A stretch of DNA of 64,000 nucleotides from Phycisphaerales bacterium (GTDB taxonomy: Bacteria > Planctomycetota > Phycisphaerae > Phycisphaerales > SM1A02), in assembly GCA_022447205.1 (NCBI GenBank), contig JAKVBQ010000008.1, positions 39,746-103,745 of the forward strand. Reading direction: 5' to 3'. A model generated the notes under the pieces. That model was not told the origin of the DNA and did no database searches. It saw only the letters and a program-made list of their open reading frames with translations. Below are positions 8,071 to 17,129 of the stretch, piece after piece. Every line of letters begins with the position of its first letter. The stretch's first letter is position 1. Position numbers and translations under genes: made by a program.

Positions 8071-9819
8071 ATGAGCAGCAACCGCGACCTCGCCGATCGA
8101 TTCCTCGAAGCCGCCGCGATCATGGAGATCACGGGCGCGAACGGCTTCCGAGTGAACGCGGTCACGAAGGTCGCCCGGATCCTCGAGGACCTGCCCACCG
8201 AGATCGCCCCGATGGCGGACGACCTCAAGGCGCTGCAGGCGATCGACGGCATCGGCAAGTCGAGTGCGGAGAAGATCAAGGAATTCGTCGAGACCGGGAC
8301 GATCAAGGATTTCGACGCGTTGCGCGAATCGATCCCTCCCGGACTGATCGAGGTCCTCGATGTGCCCGGGCTCGGCCCGAAGACGGTGAAGGTCCTCTGG
8401 GAGAAGGGCGACGTCGTCGATGTCGAGAGCCTCAAGGCGAAGATCGATTCCGGCGAGCTCGAGGGCATTCCCAGGATGGGCGCGAAGACCCTCGCCAACA
8501 TCCGGGACGCCATCGATTTCAGCGAGCGCAGCGCCGGTCGCATGCGACTCGGCGAGGCACTGCCGCTTGCCGACGCCCTGGTGGCGAGGCTCTCGAATGC
8601 ACGCGGCGTGACTCGCATCGCCTACGCGGGCAGCCTGCGACGGGGCCGCGAGACGATCGGTGACATCGACATCCTCGTGGCCTCGACCACGCCGGAGAGC
8701 CCCACCGCCGCACTCACGAAGATGCCGGGTGTCGAGAAGGTCCTGCTCTCCGGCGAGACCAAGACCAGCGTCCGGCTCGAGTCCGGCGTCCAGGTCGACC
8801 TGCGCATCGTCCCGGAATCGACCTTTGGTGCCGCACTCCTCTACTTCACGGGCAGCAAGGAGCACAACGTGATGCTGCGGGAGATCGCGATCGCGAAGTC
8901 GATGCGCCTGAACGAATACGGACTCTTCCCGGATGATGGCGCGGAGGAACCACCCCAGAAGCGCGGGATCGAACCGGTCGCCTCGGCGAGCGAACAGGAC
9001 ATCTACGACGCGCTGGACATCAGGTTCCTGCCACCCGAACTCCGGGAGGACCGCAACCCTGTCGACTGGTCGGTGCCCGAAGACCTGGTCACGGTCAAGG
9101 CCATCAAGGCGGAGCTGCACTGCCATACCGATGCCTCCGACGGCGTGATGACCCTCGATGAACTGATCGAGCAGGCGCGCAAGCGAGACTTCCACACCCT
9201 CGCGGTCACCGACCACTCCCGTTCGAGCGTCCAGGCGAACGGCCTGTCGGTCGATCGCCTGCTGGCCCAGATCGACGAGATCCACGAGGCGAACGAACGA
9301 TACGAGGACATCACGGTCCTCGCCGGCAGCGAAGTCGACATCCTCGCCGACGGACGCCTCGACTACGACGACGAGATCCTCGCCAGACTCGACTGGGTCG
9401 TGGCAAGCCCGCACACCAGCCTGCGGCAGGACCCCGCGAAGGCGACGGCACGCCTGGTGAAGGCGATCGAGCATCCGCTGGTCCATGTGCTCGGCCACCC
9501 CACCGGTCGACTGATCAATGAACGCGAGGGACTCTCGCCCGACATGGCGGAACTCATCGCGGCCGCGAAGGCGCACGACACCGCGCTGGAACTGAACGCG
9601 AATCCGTGGCGGCTCGACCTGCGCGACAAGCACGTCAGGCTGGCAAGCACGGAGGGTGCCCTGGTGACGATCGATACCGACGCCCACCGACCGGCCGACT
9701 TCGACCTGCTGAAGTACGGGATCCTCACCGCACGGCGCGGCGGCCTCACGACCGGACTCTGCCCGAACTGCTGGGACCGGGAGCGCCTCCGAGCATGGAT
9801 CGACTCGAAGCGAACTTGA
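8071..9819 (+). CDS. polX: DNA polymerase X family protein with PHP domain
   Basis: Family X polymerase for gap filling in base excision repair, fused to a PHP metal-dependent nuclease domain. The 582 residues start with a helix-hairpin-helix 8-kDa region (GANGFRVNAVTKVARIL; IDGIGKSSAEKI; VPGLGPKTVK). The nucleotidyltransferase motif GSLRRGRETIGDIDILV carries the metal-binding Asp198 and Asp200. The PHP domain begins at about 347 with HCHTDASDG (His350, His352) and AVTDHS, and ends with ALELNANPWR and DTDAH. Size and order match bacterial PolX. The start is the ATG 6 bases after a TATGGT element. Confidence 0.94.
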   Translation: MSSNRDLADRFLEAAAIMEITGANGFRVNAVTKVARILEDLPTEIAPMADDLKALQAIDGIGKSSAEKIKEFVETGTIKDFDALRESIPPGLIEVLDVPGLGPKTVKVLWEKGDVVDVESLKAKIDSGELEGIPRMGAKTLANIRDAIDFSERSAGRMRLGEALPLADALVARLSNARGVTRIAYAGSLRRGRETIGDIDILVASTTPESPTAALTKMPGVEKVLLSGETKTSVRLESGVQVDLRIVPESTFGAALLYFTGSKEHNVMLREIAIAKSMRLNEYGLFPDDGAEEPPQKRGIEPVASASEQDIYDALDIRFLPPELREDRNPVDWSVPEDLVTVKAIKAELHCHTDASDGVMTLDELIEQARKRDFHTLAVTDHSRSSVQANGLSVDRLLAQIDEIHEANERYEDITVLAGSEVDILADGRLDYDDEILARLDWVVASPHTSLRQDPAKATARLVKAIEHPLVHVLGHPTGRLINEREGLSPDMAELIAAAKAHDTALELNANPWRLDLRDKHVRLASTEGALVTIDTDAHRPADFDLLKYGILTARRGGLTTGLCPNCWDRERLRAWIDSKRT

Positions 9820-9841
9820 CGCTGGCAGGAAGGGACACCGC

Positions 9842-10426
9842 ATGAATCACGGCGAACAGTTCACGATCCGACGAAAAGTCTTCAAGATCTTCGGAGGCGC
9901 GTTCCACATCTACGATTCCAATGGCAGACTCGTCGGCTACTGCAAGCAGAAGGCCTTCAAGCTCCGGGAGGATCTCAGGATCCACACCGACGAGTCCTGC
10001 ACCGAGACGTTGCTGGTCATCTCCGCACGGAACATCATCGATTTCGGAGCGACCTACGACATCGGGCTCCCGGACGGTACCGCCCTCGGATCGATCAAGA
10101 GGATGGGCATCGCATCGACGGTCCTCAGGGACCACTGGGTCCTCCACGACCCCGAAGAGAACCAGATCGGCGAGATCCTCGAGGATGGCCAGGGCCTCGC
10201 GTTCGCCAGGCGGTTCGTTCCGCTGGTCAGTCTCCTGTCACCGCAGGTCTATCACCTGACGGCGACCGGAACCGAAGTGCCGGCTGTCAGCTACCGAACC
10301 CACATGAACCTGTTCGTCAGGCGGCTCGGCATCCGGATCGAGCAGGATGCACCGGCACTCGACGAACGCCTGGTGCTCGGCATCGGTTGCCTCCTGTGCG
10401 CGATCGAGAGCAGGGATGAACGGTAG
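9842..10426 (+). CDS. LURP-one-related family protein
   Basis: A 194-residue soluble protein resembling the LURP-one-related (tubby-like fold) family, whose bacterial function is unknown. The family pattern is clear: FTIRRKVFKIFGGAFHIYD, then KQKAFKLREDLRIHTDE, ISARNIIDFGATYDI, LGSIKRMG and LRDHWVLHDP. No signal peptide. AGGAAGGGA precedes the ATG by about 7 bases. It follows polX by 22 bases on the same strand and may be co-transcribed, but no functional link is evident. Confidence 0.7.
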   Translation: MNHGEQFTIRRKVFKIFGGAFHIYDSNGRLVGYCKQKAFKLREDLRIHTDESCTETLLVISARNIIDFGATYDIGLPDGTALGSIKRMGIASTVLRDHWVLHDPEENQIGEILEDGQGLAFARRFVPLVSLLSPQVYHLTATGTEVPAVSYRTHMNLFVRRLGIRIEQDAPALDERLVLGIGCLLCAIESRDER

Positions 10427-10478
10427 GAGCTGCTAGACTCGAGGCGTTCGCACGCACACCTGACGAAAGGACCACGCC

Positions 10479-10844
10479 ATGTGGATCATCGGAGCCGTCA
10501 TCCAGGTCATCATCAACGGCCTCATCTTCGGAGTCATTCTCCAGATCGCCAGCAAGATCGTCCTCAAGGATTCGATCGACTTCGGCGACGCCTTCAAGAC
10601 CGCGATCGTGGCCTCCGCAGGGATCATCTTCGGCGACTACGCCCTGGTCGCGATGTTCGACGGAGGTGGCTACCAGGTCGCCAGGATCGCGAGTTACTTC
10701 CTCATCTGGACCCTCGCGCTCATGATCGTGGTCGGACTTGATCTCGTGCAATCCCTGCTGATCTCGGTGGCCTTCATGGTGATCACCTGGCTCGTGATCA
10801 TGCTGTTCGGCCTGATCCTTGGAGCGACGCTCGCCGTGGCCTGA
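10479..10844 (+). CDS. Small four-helix membrane protein, function unknown
   Basis: A 121-residue protein that is almost entirely hydrophobic. Four membrane segments can be drawn at about residues 3-25, 38-60, 66-84 and 90-117. I recognise no family. A -10-like TAGACT lies about 40 bases upstream and GAAAGGA precedes the ATG by 7 bases. It sits alone between the LURP-one-related gene and ffh. It is probably real because of the good ribosome-binding site and uniform hydrophobicity. Confidence 0.7.
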   Translation: MWIIGAVIQVIINGLIFGVILQIASKIVLKDSIDFGDAFKTAIVASAGIIFGDYALVAMFDGGGYQVARIASYFLIWTLALMIVVGLDLVQSLLISVAFMVITWLVIMLFGLILGATLAVA

Positions 10845-10922
10845 CCCGGGACACCGGAAGAGCCCGGCTGGTGGTACCCTGTTCCACCACGAGAAAGACG
10901 TCACCCACCGAGACCCACGACG

Positions 10923-12404
10923 ATGTTCGAGACCCTCTCCAATCGACTGAACACGGCCTTCCGCTCCCTGTCGGGACGTGGCCGCATCTCCGAGGAGAAC
11001 GTCCGCGACGCGATGAAGGAGGTCCGGCGCAGCCTGCTCGAGGCCGACGTCAATCTCGAGGTGGTCACCCAGTTCTGCGAGGAAGTGACCCAGGAGGCGA
11101 TCGGCTCCGAGGTCCTCAAGAGTCTCAAGCCAGACGAACAGATGATCGGCATCGTCCACGCCAGGCTCGTGGACCTCATGGGACCGGTCGACTCGCAGCT
11201 CCTGATGGTCGACCCGCCACCCACCGTGGTGATGATGTGCGGCCTCCAGGGAACGGGCAAGACCACCACCTGCGGCAAGCTCGCGGCCTGGCTGAAGAAG
11301 CGAGGCAAGCGTGTCCTGGTCGCGGCCGCCGACCTCCAGCGCCCTGCCGCAGTCGAACAGCTCCGCCAGGTCATCGAGGAATCGGTCGCGGAAGCACCCG
11401 GTGACGGGCACGTCGCCTTCCACGGTGAACCGGACAAGTGCGCTGAATACGGCAAGGCCACCGGCGTCGCGGTGCAGGTCTGCCAGCGCGCGCTGAAGCG
11501 AGCACGGACCGAACGCTTCGACGTCCTGCTCCTCGACACCGCGGGTCGTCTCCACGTCGACGACGACCTCATGAAGGAGATCGAGGCGATCGACCGGTCG
11601 GTCCAGCCCCACCAGCGCATGCTGGTGGTCGACGCGATGACCGGTCAGGACGCCGTCAACTCCGCACGGGAATTCAACGACCGACTGGCGATCGACGGCG
11701 TCATCCTGACCAAGTTCGATTCCGACACCCGCGGTGGCGCCGCACTCAGCGTGAAGCGAGTCACCGGCGCACCGATCAAGTTCGTCGGTATCGGCGAGAA
11801 GATCACCGCCCTCGAGGAGTTCCACCCCGAACGGATGGCCGGACGGATCCTCGGGATGGGCGACGTGGTCAGCCTCGTCGAGAAGGCGCATGAGGAGGTC
11901 GACGAGGAGGAGGCCGAGAAGCTCGCCGAGAAGATGGCGAAGGGCCAGCTCACCCTCGACGACTTCACGAAGCAGCTCCGCACCATGCGCCGCATGGGCC
12001 CGCTGAAGCAGCTGCTCGGCATGCTGCCCGGCGTGGGCGGCGCGCTCAAGGACCTCGACATCGACGACAAGCAGCTCGATCGCCTCGAAGGCATCGTCAA
12101 CTCGATGACGCGGCGCGAACGCGAGGACACCTCGGTCCTCTCGAAGAGCCGGACCAAGCGGATCGCCAACGGTGCGGGCGTCCCGACCACCGAAGTCAAC
12201 AAGCTCGTCAAGCAGTTCGGCGCGATGCAGAAGGTCACCAAGCAGATGGCCGGCATGGGTGCGATGGGCAAGATGAAGGCGATGCGCCAGATGCAGTCCG
12301 CCGGAGCCGGTGGCGGCATGGGCGGCATGCCGGGCTTCGGCACCCGCGGCTCGACCAAGACCAAGAGCGTCAAGAGCGGATTCAAGCGACGCAAGCGACG
12401 CTGA
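10923..12404 (+). CDS. ffh: Signal recognition particle protein Ffh
   Basis: SRP54 homologue that, with SRP RNA and FtsY, targets nascent membrane and exported proteins. The 493 residues show the N domain, the G domain with GLQGTGKTTTCGKLA, LLDTAGRLHVD, TKFDSDTRGGAALS and GVGEK-like IGIGEKI, and the Met-rich M domain (LKQLLGMLPG, then QMAGMGAMGKMKAMRQMQ). The tail is Gly/Met- then Lys/Arg-rich (SGFKRRKRR). TACCCT lies about 40 bases upstream. No SRP RNA gene was recognised nearby. A short GC hairpin (12437-12449) sits between this gene and the convergent permease gene. Confidence 0.96.
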   Translation: MFETLSNRLNTAFRSLSGRGRISEENVRDAMKEVRRSLLEADVNLEVVTQFCEEVTQEAIGSEVLKSLKPDEQMIGIVHARLVDLMGPVDSQLLMVDPPPTVVMMCGLQGTGKTTTCGKLAAWLKKRGKRVLVAAADLQRPAAVEQLRQVIEESVAEAPGDGHVAFHGEPDKCAEYGKATGVAVQVCQRALKRARTERFDVLLLDTAGRLHVDDDLMKEIEAIDRSVQPHQRMLVVDAMTGQDAVNSAREFNDRLAIDGVILTKFDSDTRGGAALSVKRVTGAPIKFVGIGEKITALEEFHPERMAGRILGMGDVVSLVEKAHEEVDEEEAEKLAEKMAKGQLTLDDFTKQLRTMRRMGPLKQLLGMLPGVGGALKDLDIDDKQLDRLEGIVNSMTRREREDTSVLSKSRTKRIANGAGVPTTEVNKLVKQFGAMQKVTKQMAGMGAMGKMKAMRQMQSAGAGGGMGGMPGFGTRGSTKTKSVKSGFKRRKRR

Positions 12405-12449
12405 ATTCCGAACCGGACGAATCCACCGCATGTGATGCGCCCGGGGCGC

Positions 12450-13886
12450 CTATTCCTCGATCGGCAACGGGTCGTCGACCCGGCCCGCGATCCAGTCGCG
12501 GATCCTTGGCATCAGGACCTCCCTGAGGAGGATCTTGATGCAGGCAGCGACAGGGATCGCGATCAACATGCCGTAGAGACCGGCCATCGCACCACCTGCG
12601 AGGATCGCGACCACGATCGTGACCGGATCCAGGTTGGTGGCCCTGCCGGCGATCAACGGCGTGAGCACGTAATCGTCGAGGAACTGACCGACGAGGAAGA
12701 TGACGGTCGGCCAGAGCAGGATCGCCCACCAGACCATGCGTTCGGTGTCGGATGTCGAGAACTGGTCTGCAAAGAGAAGACCGATCGACAGCGGGAGTCC
12801 GATGCCACCGAGATACGGCACCAGCGTGAACATGCCGACGATGATGCCGAGGGGGATTGCATACGGCACGCCCACGATCGTCCAACCGATCGCATAGATG
12901 ACGGCCAGGATCGCGCAGATGACGATCCGCCCGCGAACGAAGCCGGAGACAGCCCTGTCCATCTCGTGCATGAGATAGACGGTGCGGTCCCGATGGTTCT
13001 CCATGATCATGCCCTTGCCGAACTCGAGCACCTTCGGCCAGCCGACGCTGAACATGAAGAAGTAGAACGGGATCAGGAAGGCCAGCAGACCGAGTTCGAC
13101 CACGCCGAGGATCACGGACCACACCCGGGCCACGCCGGACCCGACGATGCCGACCCAGTTGACGCCCGAGGCCTCGGTGTCCTGCCGGACTTCGGTCGTC
13201 CCGGCAACCTGCTGGCGAGCCAGTTCCTCCTGGACGATTCGACGAATCCGCTCATCCTCCGTGAGGCCGGCCGATGCCCGGGAGGCGACCGCATCCGAGC
13301 CGACATCCGAAGGCGCTTCGCCGGCGACGTGGGTGACGACCGGTCCATCAGCCTCGACATCGGTGCTCGAATCAGTCCCCGCGTCATCCGAGGCCTGCTC
13401 GTCCGGGTCGACCGGTTCGGTCGAGTCCGCGGCGATCTCGACCCCGAGCCAGTTCTCCGCCTTGCCCAGGACCGTCTTCAGTTCCGGCTGGATCGAATCC
13501 GGAGCCCAGCTCACGGCATGATCGATCGCGCCGGTGTACTTGCCCTTGCGTACCGCGTCGACGAAGGAGATCGTCTGCCCCACCACCAGGGGGATGGTCA
13601 GTCCGATGATCACCAACAACGTCACGCCACCGACACCAAGCACCGAACCGACGGCGAACGGACGCGAGAACCCGAGACGGCGCTGCATCAGGGAGATGAC
13701 CGGTTCGAAGAGATACGCCAGGAGCAGCGCCACGAGCAACGGCACGGTCACCGAGCGCATCGCGTAGCCGAGCCAGACGATGCAGATCAGGATGATGATC
13801 CAGGCGGCGTCACGAATCGGCTGGATCTGCCAGAGATGGCGATCCGCCACGTTCGGAATCGATGACACCTGTTTCTGTGGTTTCAT
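12450..13886 (-). CDS. AI-2E family (PerM-type) transporter with periplasmic acidic insert
   Basis: Polytopic membrane protein of the AI-2E transporter superfamily; substrates vary and some members are Na+/H+ antiporters. N-terminal helices (AWIIILICIVWLGYAMRS; VPLLVALLLAYLFEPVI) and the C-terminal half with GRIVICAILAVIYAIGWT, VGMFTLVPYLGG and LVGQFLDDYVLTPLI are typical. At 478 residues it exceeds the usual 350 or so because of an insert at about 145-235 rich in Asp, Glu, Ala and Ser (EPVDPDEQASDDAG, VEADGPVVTHVAGEAPSD) in the loop where members normally have a short amphipathic segment. Convergent with ffh. Confidence 0.85.
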   Translation of the reverse strand: MKPQKQVSSIPNVADRHLWQIQPIRDAAWIIILICIVWLGYAMRSVTVPLLVALLLAYLFEPVISLMQRRLGFSRPFAVGSVLGVGGVTLLVIIGLTIPLVVGQTISFVDAVRKGKYTGAIDHAVSWAPDSIQPELKTVLGKAENWLGVEIAADSTEPVDPDEQASDDAGTDSSTDVEADGPVVTHVAGEAPSDVGSDAVASRASAGLTEDERIRRIVQEELARQQVAGTTEVRQDTEASGVNWVGIVGSGVARVWSVILGVVELGLLAFLIPFYFFMFSVGWPKVLEFGKGMIMENHRDRTVYLMHEMDRAVSGFVRGRIVICAILAVIYAIGWTIVGVPYAIPLGIIVGMFTLVPYLGGIGLPLSIGLLFADQFSTSDTERMVWWAILLWPTVIFLVGQFLDDYVLTPLIAGRATNLDPVTIVVAILAGGAMAGLYGMLIAIPVAACIKILLREVLMPRIRDWIAGRVDDPLPIEE

Positions 13887-13904
13887 GTGTGTCCGGGAAG
13901 ACGG

Positions 13905-14309
13905 TCAGACCGCGCCGATGCCGGTCAACAGTGCATCACGACTGAACGCCTCGTCGAACTCATAGACGCCGCGGAAATCATCCAGGGAATCCTCGTCGGT
14001 CTTGCTCATCAATCCGGCATCGATCATCGCGAAGACGATCCGTCCGAAATCAAGCGTCCGGTGGATGTTCCAGTTGCGCAGTACGGCAGGCGCCATCAGG
14101 CCCCATCGATCGATCGCGAGGTCGCGCAGCCCGAGACAGAACTCCTGACCGCGGATGTGACGCTCCTCGGCGGCGAGCTGGCTCTCCTGTTCGTAGATGC
14201 GTTCCTGCGTGTAGGTCAGGCCACCCTGGACGAACTCATAGGCTTCCGCCGGATACGGGGTCGACTCCAGGAGGGTCTGCCATTCGAAATCGTGCTGAGC
14301 GGTAGGCAT
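13905..14309 (-). CDS. Minf_1886 family protein (Planctomycetes/Verrucomicrobia-restricted)
   Basis: A 134-residue conserved protein of unknown function. It matches the Minf_1886 pattern: YPAEAYEFVQGGLTYTQER near the start, HIRGQEFCLGLRDLAIDRWG in the middle, and DFGRIVFAMIDAGLMSKT then DSLDDFRGVYEF near the end. The family is known from Planctomycetes and Verrucomicrobia, which supports the taxonomic call. TACAGT (14392-14387, minus) may be its -10, giving a leader of about 70 bases. It lies 18 bases upstream of the AI-2E transporter gene and may be in one operon with it. Confidence 0.85.
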   Translation of the reverse strand: MPTAQHDFEWQTLLESTPYPAEAYEFVQGGLTYTQERIYEQESQLAAEERHIRGQEFCLGLRDLAIDRWGLMAPAVLRNWNIHRTLDFGRIVFAMIDAGLMSKTDEDSLDDFRGVYEFDEAFSRDALLTGIGAV

Positions 14310-14510
14310 GGACTCACCAGTTCAACGGGAAGCATCCGAACGATCCGCTCGGATGCGGGTGGGGGTGACGCGGCTGCGACATGGATACTGTAGTGTCTCG
14401 AACCACGAGTTTCTTCATCGGAAGTATCGGCTTCTTCGGATCTTCCGCGCCAGTCGCGAGATTCCCGGCCCTGAAACACCGGTATGAGCCATGAAGGCCG
14501 GGATACGGCC

Positions 14511-15827
14511 TCAGGCCCCCGAAACCCATGCCGGGGCTCGATCCAGATCCCGAAGAAGCCAGACGACCCCACCTTCGGGGTCCGGCAGGCCGGCCTCGAT
14601 GTCCGAGAGCGGAATCGAGAGCAGTCCGGACTTGGGACCGGGGGCCAGGGTCACTTCATCCGGATCGAGGCCGAGCGCCCTCGCCCCATGCACGGTCGCC
14701 ATCGGCAACCACTCCTCGAGACGAGCCCCTTCGAGGGCGCACAAGGCCAGGGCATCATCAAGGACCGACAGCCGCCGCCCGCGTACGCCGGGCCCGGGCA
14801 GGCATGGCCGACCATCGGTACCCAGTGCGACGGGGATGCCGTGCTCCAACATCGCTCGCCAGGCGTGCGGCGGTGCGCTCTCATCTGGATGGCCGAGGTA
14901 ACGGCTCGCTCGAGGACAATAGACCACGGTCACGCCGTGATCGGCCAGGAGCTCGAGATGACGAGGTTCCGCGTAGTTGAGGTGAACAACGACCCCGCGA
15001 CCACCCGGCATCAATGGAAGCACCGAATCGATCGGATGCCTCCCCGGTGGCGTGACCTGATCCGGGTCGTACCCCGACTGTTCCAGCATCGCGGCAAACG
15101 CCCCCGCCCCGCGCAGGCACCACTCGACTTCAGCACGTGACTCGGCGAGATGGGTGACCACCTGACGGCCCGAGGCGGACGCAGCGTCATAGAGTTCGGC
15201 CCCCGTCGAATACGGCGCATGGGGCGAGATGCCTGGCATGATCCGCCCGGCACCGCAGTCACGTGCGGCGAGGTCACGGATTCGTTCGAGACCGGATGCG
15301 GTCCGATCCCCATGCCCGATGACCTCAAGGCACCCGAGACCACCCAATCCCGTCCTGTACAGGGCCTCCAGCGCACGGTCAGAGCCACAGATGTCGGCCA
15401 CGAACGGGCAACCACCCGCCAGGGAGGCCTTCGCTCCGATCTCGACCGCCCGCTCGACCGCCCCCGCCTCCTCCTGGGCCTTGCGATGTCGAAGCACCCC
15501 CCACAACCACGCCTGGAACGAGCCCATCTCCGCAGGTGCCTCGAGATCGCTGAGGTCCAGGTGGACGTGCGCATTCACGAAGGGTGGGCAGACCAGGTGT
15601 TCGCGGTGATCCAGGAGCGCCACGTCGTCCCCGACCGGACCGATCGAGCTGGGATCCCCTGCCGCGATGATCCGACCACCCTCGAGCAGCAGGGCGCCGG
15701 GCACGTGGGCACCATTGGCGTCAGCAAGCACCCCAGCGTGGACAAGCTGACGGCCGGAAGGAGCCATCGAGCCCGAAGCGTTCGAATCGCTTCCACCCGC
15801 GGGGGGGATTGAATGTGCATCACCCAT
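14511..15827 (-). CDS. Amidohydrolase family protein (MtaD/SsnA/aminofutalosine deaminase-like)
   Basis: A 438-residue metal-dependent hydrolase of the cytosine-deaminase/ATZ-TRZ group that deaminates purine-like or related compounds. Metal and catalytic motifs are visible: VNAHVHLDLS (about 97-106), ISPHAPYS, THLAESRAEVEWC, VHLNYA and ALGTDGRP. The phrase NAHxHLxLS also occurs in aminodeoxyfutalosine deaminases of the menaquinone route, so that is one candidate role; no other menaquinone gene is nearby. The ATG at 15827 (MGDAHS) is preferred because upstream codons lack homology and promoter-like TAAAGT/TAGTGT sequences lie there. Confidence 0.8.
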   Translation of the reverse strand: MGDAHSIPPAGGSDSNASGSMAPSGRQLVHAGVLADANGAHVPGALLLEGGRIIAAGDPSSIGPVGDDVALLDHREHLVCPPFVNAHVHLDLSDLEAPAEMGSFQAWLWGVLRHRKAQEEAGAVERAVEIGAKASLAGGCPFVADICGSDRALEALYRTGLGGLGCLEVIGHGDRTASGLERIRDLAARDCGAGRIMPGISPHAPYSTGAELYDAASASGRQVVTHLAESRAEVEWCLRGAGAFAAMLEQSGYDPDQVTPPGRHPIDSVLPLMPGGRGVVVHLNYAEPRHLELLADHGVTVVYCPRASRYLGHPDESAPPHAWRAMLEHGIPVALGTDGRPCLPGPGVRGRRLSVLDDALALCALEGARLEEWLPMATVHGARALGLDPDEVTLAPGPKSGLLSIPLSDIEAGLPDPEGGVVWLLRDLDRAPAWVSGA

Positions 15828-15929
15828 GAACAGTCCTCGCACACTACACTTTAGGGCGTATCGCCGAACGTGCCTGATCAGTGCGGGCACGGGACCGGCA
15901 GAGCACTCAACTCGAGCAGGGTATCAAGC

Positions 15930-16781
15930 ATGCGTACACCACTTCTCATCGTTGCAGGAACCTCGATCTTCGCATTCATGGCCACCGGCTGCGTGCCCCA
16001 GCAGAAGTACGACGAACTGCTGACCGCCTACCGCGGCAAGGAACAACACGCCATCAAGATGCAGGAAAACCTCGATGGTGCACGCGCGAACGAGAAGGTG
16101 CTCCGCACCCAGCTCGACGACGCCCGCCAGAAGCTGAACGCCCTCGAGACGATGACCGCCCAGCAGTCCGACGAGCTCTCCGACATGGAAGACATGTTCC
16201 AGGGCCTCTCGCAGCGGATCACCTCGCTCCGGGTCGCGGCACTCCCGCCCGAGCTCAACGCGAAGCTCACGCGCCTGCGTGACACGCACCCCGACCTCCT
16301 CAGCTTCGACGAGACGACCGGCATGCTGCGCTTCAGCACCGATCTCTCCTTCGGACTCGGTTCCACCGAGCTCTCCCCGGAGGCCCGTCAGGCAATGGGC
16401 TCCCTGGCCTCGATCCTCAACAGCACCGACGGCTCGCCCTTCGACGTCGAGATCATCGGCCACACCGACAACGTTCCGGTCAGCCGCCCCTCGACCAGGC
16501 AGAAGTACCCGGACAACATGCACCTCTCGGTCGGACGTGCGATGTCGGTCCGATCCACCCTCGTCGGCGACCAGGTCAACCCGGGTCGCGTGAAGGTCGG
16601 TGGCTGGGGCCAGTACCGTCCGCTGATGATGAACCCCGATCGTGGTGGCGAAGCGGCCAACCGACGGGTGGAGCTGTTCCTCATTCCCAGCACGATGACC
16701 GCAGCAGTTCCGATGGCGGACACGCCTTCGACCCCGGTGGTCACCGGTGGCACGAACGAGGACGACTTCCCGCCCAAGTGA
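15930..16781 (+). CDS. OmpA family peptidoglycan-binding lipoprotein
   Basis: A 283-residue outer-membrane lipoprotein. The start at 15930 gives a signal MRTPLLIVAGTSIFAF with lipobox MATGC. A coiled-coil segment (about 28-95, rich in Lys/Glu/Gln/Leu) precedes the OmpA domain (about 125-260), which contains RFSTDLSFGLGSTELSPEA, IIGHTDNVPV, LSVGRAMSVRS and ANRRVELFLI. The layout resembles MotB-like/Pal-like proteins and the OmpA lipoprotein at 2.2-2.8 kb. It diverges from the amidohydrolase gene across about 100 bases. Confidence 0.9.
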   Translation: MRTPLLIVAGTSIFAFMATGCVPQQKYDELLTAYRGKEQHAIKMQENLDGARANEKVLRTQLDDARQKLNALETMTAQQSDELSDMEDMFQGLSQRITSLRVAALPPELNAKLTRLRDTHPDLLSFDETTGMLRFSTDLSFGLGSTELSPEARQAMGSLASILNSTDGSPFDVEIIGHTDNVPVSRPSTRQKYPDNMHLSVGRAMSVRSTLVGDQVNPGRVKVGGWGQYRPLMMNPDRGGEAANRRVELFLIPSTMTAAVPMADTPSTPVVTGGTNEDDFPPK

Positions 16782-17129
16782 GCCTCTCTGCGGCCCGCGC
16801 CAGGACCCCATCCGATGGCCACTGCCGCCCGGCAGACAGGCACCGGATTGGTGCCTGCTGGGGGCAATAAAACGACCGGATTGCAAAAAATGAGCACTCC
16901 GGCCATGGAACTTGAGGCATTGGGGACTAGCCTCGAAGCAGGTGGTGACCGTTCACCGACCGAGGATCGGGTTCGATCCGGACTTCTGGGGTGGGAAACA
17001 GGGTCTGATCGCACTTTCGTTCGCACGCGTCCTGACGCCTGCGAGCAGTCATGTCAACAGCACTCGATGGTCACGAGCGTGACCGAACCAACGGCTTCCA
17101 GCCACACATAGATGAAGGACGTACCAGAA
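16782..17129 (+). other. Intergenic region before the lamin-tail-repeat gene
   Basis: No gene is seen. A hairpin at 16833-16860 (CAGGCACC paired with GGTGCCTG, one bulged A) lacks a T tract and is a weak terminator for the OmpA gene. A perfect inverted repeat GGTCAC-GAGC-GTGACC lies at 17069-17084, 46 bases before the next start, and could be an operator. No convincing -35/-10 pair was found. Confidence 0.4.

Noticed and set aside
6756..9843. Two open frames of about 620 codons antisense to recG and polX
   Set aside because: The sense strand encodes unmistakable RecG and PolX with all motifs; the antisense frames have no recognisable features.
16833..16860. Strong terminator after the second OmpA lipoprotein gene
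   Set aside because: The stem has a bulge and no T tract follows on either strand, so it is mentioned only as a weak hairpin.
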